NCBI RefSeq assembly: GCF_018598175.1 | Contig: NZ_JAHESE010000002.1 | Coordinates: 1-64,000 of the forward strand | DNA length: 64,000 nucleotides | Source: Dawidia cretensis | Lineage (GTDB): Bacteria > Bacteroidota > Bacteroidia > Cytophagales > Cyclobacteriaceae | Direction: 5' to 3' | Part shown: in pieces, positions 1-7,428 of the stretch | Layout: each line of letters begins with the position of its first letter | Position numbering within the stretch: the first letter of the stretch is position 1 | Notes under the pieces: generated by a model | What the model was told of the DNA's origin: nothing | What the model saw: the letters and a program-made list of their open reading frames with translations, nothing else | Databases searched by the model: none | Program-made: the position numbers and the translations under genes

Positions 1-1
1 G

Positions 2-1327
2 TTCAAGAATATATCCATGAGCAACTTCAGCCCGGAAGCGCGGGCACGTATCGACGCCAAGTTCCGCGAGCTGGTAGGCCGCATGCAGGATTCCGTCTCC
101 CGGCGGTCGGACTTCATGGCCAGTATTTCAGACTCGTCCTTTGTAGCAGAAGATATCCACAACCTCTTGAGCCATGCGGATCGCGAAAGCGACGCCCTGG
201 ACGCAAATCGAACGGCATTTGAAGAAAAGATCGAGATGATCACCAACAAGCTGAAGAAGGGTGTCTCCAACCTGAACGATGACACACGCAAAAACCTGCT
301 GGCCGACCTCGACCGGTTGGAGATCATGCTGATTGAGAACGAAAGCAAGTTTTACAAGAATCAGAACGACTACCGCGAGATCATCAGTACGTTGAAAGAC
401 ACTTACTTCGATGTGCAAAACCTCGAAGAGCGACTTTCCATCACGCAACAAAAGCGGGCCGAAGAGCAACAGCTCTTTCAGCAACGACTCCTGACGACCA
501 TCGGCATCCTGATTGTATTTGGTGTATTGATCGTGTTGCTCATATCGTTCAGTGGCAGGTTGCGCCGACAACGGGAAGCACTGCGTGTAGCCAACGAAGA
601 GGTTACGACCATCAACGAAAACCTGGAAGCCATCGTCGTGAAGCGGACGCTGTCGCTGGAGCAATCGAACCGCGAGCTCGATACATTCTTATACCGCGCC
701 TCGCACGACCTGCGCTCGCCCATCAGCTCGATCCTGGGGCTATGTCACCTCGGCGAAAAAATGGCCACAGCCGAACTTGTCGGAAGAGTCAAAGGTGTCG
801 TACTGAAAATGGACCGCATGCTGAAGAAACTTATTGAGACCAGCGAGATCAGCCAGGAGGCCCAGAAGGTTACCAGGTTTTGTGTTCGCGGCGTGATCGG
901 AGAGGTGCAGACCCGGTTAGCAACCGAGATCGCCGCGAGCGGGGTAGAGTTTCACGTCGATTGCCACGACGGCATACACCTTCACTCCAGCGCGACGCTG
1001 GTAAAGACCATCCTGGCAAACCTCGTCGAAAACGCTCTGTATTTCAGCCGCCTGCGTAGCACCGAGCATGCACGCGTAGAAGTAAAAGTAGCGGCAGAAG
1101 GAAACACCCTCCAACTCACGGTATACGACAACGGCGTAGGCATCGATGACGGCATCCGCACCGACGTATTCAACATGTTCTTCATCGGTCACGAGTCATC
1201 AAAGGGAAGCGGCCTGGGACTCTATGTGGCCCGAAAAGCCGCCCAGGCATTGGATGGCAAAATCGATGTCACATCAGAATCCGGCCGGTATACAAAATTT
1301 ACCGTCATACTACCCGTCAGCGTTTAA
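2..1327 (+). CDS. Sensor histidine kinase, 5' end outside window
   Basis: The frame is open to the window edge (an ATG lies at 17 but no stop precedes it) and the visible N-terminus lacks a first membrane segment, so the true start is probably upstream. Residues about 1-155 (counted from the ATG at 17) are a helical, coiled-coil-rich sensor part. A membrane helix lies at about 158-181, then a coiled coil, then a HisKA domain with the phospho-acceptor His near residue 230 in RASHDLRSPISS. The HATPase domain follows, with an N box (NLVENAL), a G1 box (DNGVGID) and a G2 box (GSGLGLYVA). Such kinases autophosphorylate and pass phosphate to a response regulator. There is no receiver domain or regulator gene in view, so the partner must lie upstream or elsewhere. 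The 3' end overlaps the convergent TetR gene by 11 bases. Confidence 0.93.
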   Translation, partial: FKNISMSNFSPEARARIDAKFRELVGRMQDSVSRRSDFMASISDSSFVAEDIHNLLSHADRESDALDANRTAFEEKIEMITNKLKKGVSNLNDDTRKNLLADLDRLEIMLIENESKFYKNQNDYREIISTLKDTYFDVQNLEERLSITQQKRAEEQQLFQQRLLTTIGILIVFGVLIVLLISFSGRLRRQREALRVANEEVTTINENLEAIVVKRTLSLEQSNRELDTFLYRASHDLRSPISSILGLCHLGEKMATAELVGRVKGVVLKMDRMLKKLIETSEISQEAQKVTRFCVRGVIGEVQTRLATEIAASGVEFHVDCHDGIHLHSSATLVKTILANLVENALYFSRLRSTEHARVEVKVAAEGNTLQLTVYDNGVGIDDGIRTDVFNMFFIGHESSKGSGLGLYVARKAAQALDGKIDVTSESGRYTKFTVILPVSV

Positions 1328-1925
1328 CACCAACACGCGCGCCGGCTTTACCACTACGCGGTGAAGCCGGCCATTCTGTAATAAGCTTTACGAGCATCGC
1401 CACCTGCTTCTCGCGATTCAACGGCAACGTATTCCCTACCAACGCATACCCCTCCGCATAGGGAATCAACAAACTAACAATCTCATTCGCCTGCGGAAAA
1501 ATCTCTTCCATCAACCCGATCATCCACTGCGCATAGTTCCTATAATACTCTTCCAATGTAGCCTTCAGCGCCGCATCCCGGCTCGACAGCGCCCAGATCT
1601 CCCGGAAGATCACATTGAACTCCTGGTTGTCACACACCACCAACACCTCGATCACCCGTTTCAGAAAAGCCCGGGACGACTCCGGATCCTTCGGCAACAC
1701 CAGCGCCCTGTCCGCCTGGATGAGCTCCTGGCACGTAGTAAAAAATTGCGCGACGGTAGCCTGTATCAGCTCGGCCTTGCCCGGAAAATAATATTGCAGG
1801 TTGCTGAGCGTAATGCCACACGCCGCAGCGACCTTCCGCAGGGTCAGGCCTTCACTGCCCTCGTCCCGCAAGAGCTGGATAGTCTGGTCGATAATCAACC
1901 GGGTACGCTCGTCTCGCTTGGTCAT
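1317..1925 (-). CDS. TetR/AcrR-family transcriptional repressor
   Basis: A 202-residue protein from the ATG at 1925, which sits just before the conserved N-terminal helix (MTKRDERTRLIIDQ). A longer frame to 1997 would run through the operators and is rejected. The TetR helix-turn-helix is at about residues 25-65 (LTLRKVAAACGITLSNLQYYF), followed by an all-helical ligand-binding domain. Two identical operator palindromes lie immediately upstream over a divergent promoter for the DUF2306 membrane protein gene, so it probably represses itself and that gene. The last codons contain a hairpin that may serve as terminator for the convergent kinase gene. The ligand is unknown. Confidence 0.92.
   Translation of the reverse strand: MTKRDERTRLIIDQTIQLLRDEGSEGLTLRKVAAACGITLSNLQYYFPGKAELIQATVAQFFTTCQELIQADRALVLPKDPESSRAFLKRVIEVLVVCDNQEFNVIFREIWALSSRDAALKATLEEYYRNYAQWMIGLMEEIFPQANEIVSLLIPYAEGYALVGNTLPLNREKQVAMLVKLITEWPASPRSGKAGARVGVKR
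1341..1371 (+). terminator. Possible terminator of the histidine kinase gene
   Basis: GCCGGCTTTACC (1341-1352) pairs with GGTGAAGCCGGC (1360-1371), a 12-bp stem with one G-T wobble and a 7-base loop, 14 bases after the kinase stop. It lies inside the 3' end of the convergent tetR gene. There is no T-run, so it could equally be a barrier between convergent transcripts. Confidence 0.35.
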
Positions 1926-1944
1926 CAGAAATTTTTTAAAGCAC

Positions 1945-1991
1945 TTGTATAAATAGGTCACTTGACCTACATTTGTTTGGTCACTTGACCT
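1945..1991 (+). promoter_or_regulatory. Divergent promoter with two TetR operators
   Basis: The palindrome AGGTCA-CT-TGACCT (1955-1968) is followed 24 bases downstream by a second copy GGTCACTTGACC (1979-1990). On the plus strand a canonical Bacteroidota promoter is visible: TTG at 1945-1947, a 20-base spacer and TACATTTG at 1968-1975 (consensus TAnnTTTG). The first operator fills the spacer and the second covers the expected start site, the classic layout for repression. The site lies between the tetR start (1925) and the DUF2306 gene (2092). The assignment to this TetR rests on position; the palindrome itself is directly seen. Confidence 0.8.
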
Positions 1992-2091
1992 AAACAAAGG
2001 TACTGTACCGGATCGTCACATCCAACCTTGACGCGTGGGAAGGGTGTGCCTGGCGGTAAAAATTCGTGTAACAACTAACTTCAGAGAAATC

Positions 2092-2739
2092 ATGCAAATC
2101 GTAAATAAACTTTACGGCTACGGCCGCCCTGTGGGCAAAACCATTATCGTTTTATTGTCCGCGTTCTTCATTGTACACTCGGCGCGTTTCTTCAGCCTGT
2201 CGCCCGACGTGCTGGGCAAATACTTACCGTATACCTGGGCCATTCTGGGCCACATCGCCGGTGGCGCCGTGGCGCTGGTGGCCGGTCCATTTCTATTCTG
2301 GAAATCCCTCCGCCAAAAATACCGGCGTACACACCGTATCATTGGCCAGGCCTATACCATCGGTGTTTTGTTCGCGGCTTTTGGCGCCTTGATATTAGTC
2401 AGCACCACCGCGCTGTCGTTAGGCCTCTCTTATATCGTGTCGCTGCACGCCCTGGGCGCCACCTGGACCATAACAACCGTGTTAGCCTGGCGCATGGCCG
2501 TCACCAAACAATTTAAGCTCCACGAAGAGTGGGCCACGCGCAGCTATATCGTCACCATGGCGTTTGTCATTCAAAGCGTTGTATACATGCTGCCGATCAC
2601 ACAACAGCTCGGCGCGGCGAACGCCATCGGCGAAGTGCTGGCAACGATCATCTGGGTCTCCTGGACAGGCCCCATGTTCCTGTACGACATGATCCTCAGC
2701 TTCCAGAAAAGATCAAGGCAGCCGGCCCCTGCGTTGTAG
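2092..2739 (+). CDS. DUF2306 membrane protein
   Basis: A 215-residue polytopic membrane protein. The ATG at 2092 (MQIVNKLYGYGRPVGK) is preferred over one at 2035 because it begins at the family-like N-terminus. Hydrophobic segments lie near residues 13-31, 44-65, 80-105, 113-130, 150-170 and 180-200. Basic residues cluster after the second helix (SLRQKYRRTHRIIGQ), and His and Arg next to membrane helices suggest a DUF2306 (YozB-like) fold. The function of this family is not established. It is transcribed from a promoter covered by two TetR operators and is therefore a probable inducible target of the divergent TetR protein, for instance in a membrane-stress or xenobiotic response; that role is inference. 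Confidence 0.8.
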   Translation: MQIVNKLYGYGRPVGKTIIVLLSAFFIVHSARFFSLSPDVLGKYLPYTWAILGHIAGGAVALVAGPFLFWKSLRQKYRRTHRIIGQAYTIGVLFAAFGALILVSTTALSLGLSYIVSLHALGATWTITTVLAWRMAVTKQFKLHEEWATRSYIVTMAFVIQSVVYMLPITQQLGAANAIGEVLATIIWVSWTGPMFLYDMILSFQKRSRQPAPAL

Positions 2740-2804
2740 TTTTGGACAATGACAGGCGCCAGCAAGTGCTTTATTGTGTATCTTTCGCATTCACGCCATC
2801 CCGC

Positions 2805-3377
2805 ATGAACGCCAAAGCGATCCTACAATCCCACATCGCCAAAACCACCTCCTTGTCCGACGACGAGTTTGACTACTTCTTCTCACACTTCAAACCGCAG
2901 TCGTACAAAAAAGGACAAACCATCATTTTCCCCGGCGACGCCGTAGAGCACGAATACTTTGTACTGGACGGATGCCTGAAGTCGTTTTACCAAACCGACC
3001 AGGGCAAGATGTTTATTCTCCAATTCGCCATGCCCACCTGGTGGGCATCCGACTATGAGGCACTCTACAACGGCACGCGCGCCACCACGCATGTGGACTG
3101 TATCACCACGAGCGAGGTACTGTGCCTGTCCAGCGCCGACCGGGAAAAACTCTGCCGGGAACTACACACCATCGAATCCTTTTTTCGCTGGCGGACCAAC
3201 CGGGGCTATGTAGCCGCGCAAAAGCGCCTTTTATCCTTCATGCACCATGATGCGCGTCAGCGTTATGAAGAGGTGTTGAAATTATACCCGCAGCTCTACA
3301 ACGTTGTGCCCAAACAGCTCATCGCCGCCTACCTGGGCGTATCGCGCGAGACGCTGAGCCGTCTATACCAGCCATAG
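2805..3377 (+). CDS. Crp/Fnr-family transcriptional regulator (A)
   Basis: A 190-residue protein starting at ATG 2805 (MNAKAILQSHIAKTT); the frame extends upstream but overlaps the previous gene. It has an N-terminal cyclic-nucleotide-binding-like beta-roll (KGQTIIFPGDAVEHEYFVLDG) and a C-terminal helix-turn-helix (VPKQLIAAYLGVSRETLSRL). The recognition helix carries RETLSR, matching the Arg-Glu-x-x-x-Arg pattern by which E. coli CRP reads TGTGA half-sites, and two TGTGA-N6-TCACA palindromes lie just after this gene. The key phosphate-binding Arg-Ser of true cAMP receptors is not apparent, so the ligand is unknown. It likely controls the downstream SDR and nitronate monooxygenase genes. Confidence 0.9.
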   Translation: MNAKAILQSHIAKTTSLSDDEFDYFFSHFKPQSYKKGQTIIFPGDAVEHEYFVLDGCLKSFYQTDQGKMFILQFAMPTWWASDYEALYNGTRATTHVDCITTSEVLCLSSADREKLCRELHTIESFFRWRTNRGYVAAQKRLLSFMHHDARQRYEEVLKLYPQLYNVVPKQLIAAYLGVSRETLSRLYQP

Positions 3378-3380
3378 TGG

Positions 3381-3396
3381 TGTGATGTAGGTCACA
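3381..3396. promoter_or_regulatory. CRP-like palindrome, distal copy
   Basis: TGTGATGTAGGTCACA has the arms TGTGA and TCACA spaced by six bases, identical to the E. coli CRP consensus arms. It starts 4 bases after the Crp/Fnr (A) stop and 39 bases (almost four helical turns) before a second copy, so both copies face nearly the same side of the helix. Confidence 0.75.
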
Positions 3397-3419
3397 TTAT
3401 TGGACTGTGCTCCACCGAT

Positions 3420-3435
3420 TGTGATGTAGATCACA
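3420..3435. promoter_or_regulatory. CRP-like palindrome, proximal copy
   Basis: TGTGATGTAGATCACA, a perfect-arm TGTGA-N6-TCACA site. A weak -7-like element (CATGTTTG, 3458-3465) follows, with no TTG at the -33 position. The palindrome then sits about 42-45 bases before the expected start, where class II CRP activators bind. This suggests activator-dependent transcription of the SDR gene at 3498; the promoter assignment is inference. Confidence 0.75.
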
Positions 3436-3497
3436 CGATCGCGTCAACTCCTCCCATCATGTTTGTGTTGTTCAAGCAAACACAAACACTGAGCACT

Positions 3498-4232
3498 ATG
3501 AAAAAGCAAACAATTATTATTACCGGCGCTTCCTCTGGCATCGGCAAAGCCCTGGCTCACTATTTCCTGGCAAAAGGAGATAACGTGGTGATCAACTCGG
3601 CCACGGCCAGCAAACTGAAACAAACCTACGACGAGTTGGGTGGTGGCGGCAACCTGGCCTTTGTACCCGGCGACATCCGCGACAAAGCCGTAGGCGAGCT
3701 GCTCGTCAAGACTGCCGTCGACCGGTTCGGCTCTGCCGATGTCCTGATCAACAACGCCGGGATCTTTGAGTCCAGGCCGTTCCTGGAAGTGGACGAAGCT
3801 TACCTCGACAAATTCTTGAATACTAACCTGAAGGGAACGTACTTTACTACGCAGGCAGTCATTCCGCAGATGTTGAAGCAAAAAGATGGTGTGGTCATCA
3901 ACATCGGCACACCCATCGTGGGCCATGCATTGGGCGGTGTACCGGTAACGGCGGCCATGGCGAGCAAAGGAGCCATCCATGCGCTGACCCTGCAGCTGGC
4001 GGCAGAGTTTGGTGCGCAGAACATCCGCACAAACACCGTTGCGCCCGGCGTGATCCGTACACCCATGCACGGCGACAACGCCGACCAGATGGCAGGCTTG
4101 CACCTGATGAAGCGCGTGGGGGAAGTGAACGATGTAGCCGAGATGGTATATACCGTGGCCAAAAGCCAGTTCGTAAACGGTGCGATCATCAACGTGGATG
4201 GCGGCTTTGGCGCCGGGCACCACGTTGGATAA
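3498..4232 (+). CDS. Short-chain dehydrogenase/reductase-fold protein, atypical active site
   Basis: A 244-residue Rossmann protein from ATG 3498 (MKKQTIIITGASSGIGKAL). The NAD(P)-binding TGASSGIG and the NNAG motif (INNAGIF) are intact, and the C-terminus has the usual VNGAIINVDGG. The catalytic YxxxK is instead AMASK: Lys157 is present but the Tyr position is Ala153, and the usual Ser is Gly-Thr (NIGTPIV). Classical SDR redox chemistry is therefore doubtful; it may bind cofactor for another role or use a different residue. It is preceded by two CRP-like boxes and followed 21 bases later by a nitronate monooxygenase gene, with which it forms an operon. Confidence 0.88.
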   Translation: MKKQTIIITGASSGIGKALAHYFLAKGDNVVINSATASKLKQTYDELGGGGNLAFVPGDIRDKAVGELLVKTAVDRFGSADVLINNAGIFESRPFLEVDEAYLDKFLNTNLKGTYFTTQAVIPQMLKQKDGVVINIGTPIVGHALGGVPVTAAMASKGAIHALTLQLAAEFGAQNIRTNTVAPGVIRTPMHGDNADQMAGLHLMKRVGEVNDVAEMVYTVAKSQFVNGAIINVDGGFGAGHHVG

Positions 4233-4253
4233 AAAAATAGAAACGACAATGCT

Positions 4254-5330
4254 ATGTGGTATAACACGAAGGCAACCGAAATACTGGGCATTCAATACCC
4301 GATCTTGCAGGGACCATTCGGCGGTGGCTTGTCCACCGTCGAGCTGGTTACGGCGGTATCGCGGGCAGGTGGTTTGGGAGGGTATGGCGCGTATACGTTA
4401 AGCCCGCAAGAGATCGTCGACGTCGACAAGAAGATTCGACACGCAACCGACAAACCGTATAACCTCAACCTGTGGGTGTCGGATACCGACGCCATACAAG
4501 GTATAGCAACGGACGATGTATACGAACGCGTCAAGACGCAGTTCAAACCCTACTTCGACGAAGCCGGCATCGCCGTGCCTGAAAAGCCCAGGCCTTTCCA
4601 ATCGCGCTACGAAAACCAGTTGCAAGTAGTGCTCGACATTCGTCCAAAGGTATTCAGCTTTATGTTTGGCATACCGTCGGCCGACGTGCTCGAACAATGC
4701 CGTCGGCTGGGGATCAAACTGGTGGGCGCGGCCACCACGTTAGACGAAGCCCTTGCGCTGGACAACGCCGGCGTGGACATGATCATCGCCTCGGGCTTTG
4801 AGGCCGGCGGCCACCGCCCCTCATTCCTGGCGCCCGCAGAACAGTCGACAACGGGCACCTTCGTGTTGGTACAGCTCATGCGGGAAAAAGTGAAAGCACC
4901 GATCATTGCTGCCGGCGGTATTGCCAACGGCCGCGGTATAGCCGCCGCGTTGACATTGGGAGCCGATGCTGCGCAAGTGGGCACCGCCTTCCTGGCCGTG
5001 GACGAATCGGGCGCATTGCCGGCACACCGGGCCGCCCTATTTTCCGACGCAGCCCGGCACACCACCTTGTCCCGTGCCTTTACCGGAAGACTCGGACGCG
5101 GGATTACCACGCGTGTTGCCCAAGACCTGATAGGCCAGGAGAAAAACATCCTGCCATTTCCCTTACAGACCACCTTCATGTCGTCGCTCCGGCAGGCAGC
5201 GTTAGCCCAAAAGAAACACGACATGATATTGTTCTGGGGTGGACAGATCGCACCGATCTTAAAGCATACGAAAGCAGCCGGCCTTATGCAGTCGCTGATC
5301 GCGGAAACTTCGGCGTTCTTATCACGATAA
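4254..5330 (+). CDS. Nitronate monooxygenase family protein
   Basis: A 358-residue TIM-barrel flavoprotein of the nitronate monooxygenase (2-nitropropane dioxygenase-like) family. Visible motifs are the N-terminal ILGIQYPILQGPFGGG, the GFEAGGHRP segment with the His associated with catalysis in this family, and the FMN phosphate-binding region IIAAGGIANGRG and GADAAQVGTAF. Family members oxidise nitronates with FMN and O2. It is the second gene of the Crp/Fnr-linked SDR operon and is followed by a hairpin terminator candidate. The substrate in this organism cannot be read from sequence; detoxification of propionate-3-nitronate is the family's usual role. Confidence 0.9.
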   Translation: MWYNTKATEILGIQYPILQGPFGGGLSTVELVTAVSRAGGLGGYGAYTLSPQEIVDVDKKIRHATDKPYNLNLWVSDTDAIQGIATDDVYERVKTQFKPYFDEAGIAVPEKPRPFQSRYENQLQVVLDIRPKVFSFMFGIPSADVLEQCRRLGIKLVGAATTLDEALALDNAGVDMIIASGFEAGGHRPSFLAPAEQSTTGTFVLVQLMREKVKAPIIAAGGIANGRGIAAALTLGADAAQVGTAFLAVDESGALPAHRAALFSDAARHTTLSRAFTGRLGRGITTRVAQDLIGQEKNILPFPLQTTFMSSLRQAALAQKKHDMILFWGGQIAPILKHTKAAGLMQSLIAETSAFLSR

Positions 5331-5349
5331 TACTTTTTTAGATAACTTG

Positions 5350-5381
5350 GACCGTTCGCTGGCATCCGCCGGCGGGCGGTC
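5350..5381 (+). terminator. Hairpin after the monooxygenase gene
   Basis: GACCGTTCGC (5350-5359) pairs with GCGGGCGGTC (5372-5381) over ten base pairs including two G-T wobbles, 20 bases after the stop. It is followed only by a T-rich stretch (TTGTTCATTT), so it is a probable but not textbook terminator before the next Crp/Fnr gene. Confidence 0.4.
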
Positions 5382-5404
5382 TTGTTCATTTATCTGATAG
5401 TAAG

Positions 5405-5977
5405 GTGTTTGAAGTATTTAAAGCATATATTCTGCAACGGGCCACGATAAGCGAAGAAGCACTGGCCCAGATAGAAGCCGTGTCCCGCGTCCGGAAATTC
5501 CGCAAAAAGCAATACTTGTTGCAGGAGGGAGATGTGTGCCATTTGCACGCCTTTATTACGAAAGGGTTGATGCGTACCTACTCCGTGGACGATAGTGGCA
5601 ACGAGCATATCATCCGTTTTGCAATGGAAAACTGGTGGATCAGCGATCGCGAGAGTCTGCTCTCCGGGCAACCATCCCGGTTTAACATTGACGCCATCGA
5701 AGAGTCGGAAGTAGTCGTGTTCGAAAAAGCAGACATGGAACACCTCACCGAAACCATACCGGCCTTTAACCAGATGATCAACAACATCCTGAACAAGAGC
5801 TTTGTCGTTTCCCAGACCCGGATCCACGAGTCGATCAGCACCAATGCAGAAGAGAAATACCAGAACTTTGTCAAGCGGTATCCCGAATTCGCACTGCGGG
5901 TGCCACAAGGCATGATCGCCTCTTACCTGGGCATCACCCCGGAGACCCTCAGCCGTCTGCGTCGCCTTAAACACTAA
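5405..5977 (+). CDS. Crp/Fnr-family transcriptional regulator (B)
   Basis: A 190-residue protein with a GTG start at 5405 (MFEVFKAYILQR); no later ATG preserves the beta-roll. The N-terminal cyclic-nucleotide-binding-like domain (KQYLLQEGDVCHLHAFITKG) is followed by a dimerisation helix and a helix-turn-helix (VPQGMIASYLGITPETLSRL). The recognition helix reads PETLSR, i.e. the E-x-x-S-R pattern used by FNR to read TTGAT half-sites, and an FNR-like palindrome lies 14 bases after the stop. There is no cysteine set typical of [4Fe-4S] FNR. The likely target is the following SDR and VOC-like gene pair. It is a paralogue of regulators A, C and D in this window. Confidence 0.9.
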   Translation: MFEVFKAYILQRATISEEALAQIEAVSRVRKFRKKQYLLQEGDVCHLHAFITKGLMRTYSVDDSGNEHIIRFAMENWWISDRESLLSGQPSRFNIDAIEESEVVVFEKADMEHLTETIPAFNQMINNILNKSFVVSQTRIHESISTNAEEKYQNFVKRYPEFALRVPQGMIASYLGITPETLSRLRRLKH

Positions 5978-5991
5978 GATGCTCATGTCTC

Positions 5992-6005
5992 TTGACAAAT
6001 GTCAA
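5992..6005. promoter_or_regulatory. FNR-like palindrome
   Basis: TTGACAAATGTCAA is a perfect 14-base palindrome in its arms (TTGAC-N4-GTCAA). It lies directly after regulator B and upstream of the SDR gene at 6125. The arms differ by one base from the FNR consensus TTGAT-N4-ATCAA. Confidence 0.65.
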
Positions 6006-6077
6006 AAAAGCAATCGATCTACATCAAATTCTTTCTTACCAAACGTCATCGTTCCACAGAGCACGTGTCATGCAATT

Positions 6078-6105
6078 TTGTTTCGTTAACCAGATAATAA
6101 GGTTG
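6078..6105 (+). promoter_or_regulatory. Promoter candidate for the SDR gene at 6125
   Basis: TTG (6078-6080), a 17-base spacer and TAAGGTTG (6098-6105), one mismatch from the Bacteroidota -7 element TAnnTTTG. The start codon follows 20 bases later. The FNR-like palindrome is about 75 bases upstream of the TTG. Confidence 0.4.
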
Positions 6106-6124
6106 GCGCAAAACACAAAATTAT

Positions 6125-6862
6125 ATGACACGCAAATTAGAGAACAAAGTCGCCGTAATCACCGGCGCAACCAGCGGCATGGCACTGGCCACGGCAAAAA
6201 CATTTGTAGAAGAAGGTGCTTATGTATTTATTACCGGCCGTCGCCAGGATCAGCTCGACGCCGCTGTAAAAGAGATCGGACGTAACGTAACCGGTGTTCG
6301 CGCGGACTCGGGCAACCTGGAAGACATCGATCGTCTATATGAAATCGTAAAAAAAGAAAAAGGACGTATTGATGTGCTCTTTGCCAGTGCCGGTGTTGGC
6401 CACTTTGGTATCGGTGTGGATGCGATCCAGCCAGAGGAATATACCCGGGTATTTGACGTCAACGTGCGGGGTACCATCTTTACCGTACAAAAGGCCCTGC
6501 CACTCCTGAGCGAAGGTGCGTCTATCATCCTGAACGGCTCGATTGCCACTGTCAAAGCACTCCCCGGCATGGGCGTATACAGTGCCAGCAAGGCAGCTGT
6601 CCGTTCGCTGGCCCGCACCTGGACGCTCGAGCTTCAGCCCCGTAAGATTCGTGTCAACGTATTAAGCCCGGGCTCGATCGATACAAACACCTTTGCCGGT
6701 GTACCGCAGGAAACCATTGAAACGTTAAAGAAAAATATCCCCATGGGACGTTTCGGAAAGTCAGAAGAGATTGCAGCAACCGCGCTGTTCCTGGGCTCCG
6801 GCGACTCGAGCTTTATATCCGGTATAGAATTGTTCGTCGACGGCGGAACCGCGCAGATATAA
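6125..6862 (+). CDS. SDR family oxidoreductase
   Basis: A 245-residue SDR. The cofactor motif is TGATSGMALA (the third Gly of TGxxxGxG is replaced by Ala), with RADSGNLED after the fourth strand. The NNAG position reads FASAGVG, and the active site has NGSIATVK and YSASK with the catalytic Tyr and Lys intact. The C-terminal FISGIELFVDGG is typical of classical SDRs, so it should be an active NAD(P)-dependent oxidoreductase of unknown substrate. It lies 147 bases after Crp/Fnr regulator B, is preceded by an FNR-like box and a promoter candidate, and is followed after 16 bases by a small VOC-like gene. Confidence 0.92.
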   Translation: MTRKLENKVAVITGATSGMALATAKTFVEEGAYVFITGRRQDQLDAAVKEIGRNVTGVRADSGNLEDIDRLYEIVKKEKGRIDVLFASAGVGHFGIGVDAIQPEEYTRVFDVNVRGTIFTVQKALPLLSEGASIILNGSIATVKALPGMGVYSASKAAVRSLARTWTLELQPRKIRVNVLSPGSIDTNTFAGVPQETIETLKKNIPMGRFGKSEEIAATALFLGSGDSSFISGIELFVDGGTAQI

Positions 6863-6878
6863 TACGGAAGACGGTACT

Positions 6879-7253
6879 ATGAAAGAGCAAACCGTTTTAA
6901 CGATCGCCATGACCGCCGGCGCAGAAGGATGTCCGTTGCAGGCCCTGTTAAAGACGCTGCCAGAAACAGCAGCAGTCTATACAGAACCTGGCCTGACAGT
7001 CCTGCGTGTGGCGCCGGGTGTGTTGTTGGAATTGCACGGAATGGGATCGTGTATACCGGCTCATTTCAATGAGCAGCGTCCTGTCTTGCTCAGCTTTCGC
7101 GTCGGAGATTTAAAAAGCACTGTGGACCTTTTGATCAGCAAAGGGGCCACGGTGCTGCTCTCCGCAGCGGCGGAAGAAGGGTGCATGTGTATGAGCCACG
7201 TACAGCTTGCCAACGGCCAGATCTTCGGTTTCTTTGAAGAAAAAGTTGTTTAG
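6879..7253 (+). CDS. Small VOC (glyoxalase)-fold-like protein
   Basis: A 124-residue protein whose second half has the VOC repeat pattern: a strand with LLSFRVGDLKSTVDLLISKG, then VTLxxP-like strands and a C-terminal DPxGN-like turn (LANGQIFGFFEE). The first half is short and has no clear metal-binding His/Glu set, so a catalytic role is uncertain. It starts 16 bases after the SDR gene and is almost certainly cotranscribed with it. I recognise the fold only tentatively. Confidence 0.65.
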   Translation: MKEQTVLTIAMTAGAEGCPLQALLKTLPETAAVYTEPGLTVLRVAPGVLLELHGMGSCIPAHFNEQRPVLLSFRVGDLKSTVDLLISKGATVLLSAAAEEGCMCMSHVQLANGQIFGFFEEKVV

Positions 7254-7320
7254 TCACAGAAAAACACCATGGGAAGCATGTAGGAAAAAAAGTATACCCA
7301 AACGATAAAGAAAAGCTGTA

Positions 7321-7332
7321 GTGGAATTCCAC
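7321..7332. promoter_or_regulatory. Palindrome, operator candidate
   Basis: GTGGAATTCCAC is a perfect 12-base palindrome in the 175-base gap before the SDR gene at 7429. A -7-like TAATTTTG lies at 7398-7405 without a clear TTG at -33. It may bind a regulator of that SDR, but which one cannot be told. Confidence 0.35.
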
Positions 7333-7428
7333 CGGTTGACTGTTTGAGCAAAGTAAGATTGACGGTTTAAACAAAGCACCACGGGGCATGTCCACGCTAA
7401 TTTTGTTCCAACAAATTCAGAAACAACT

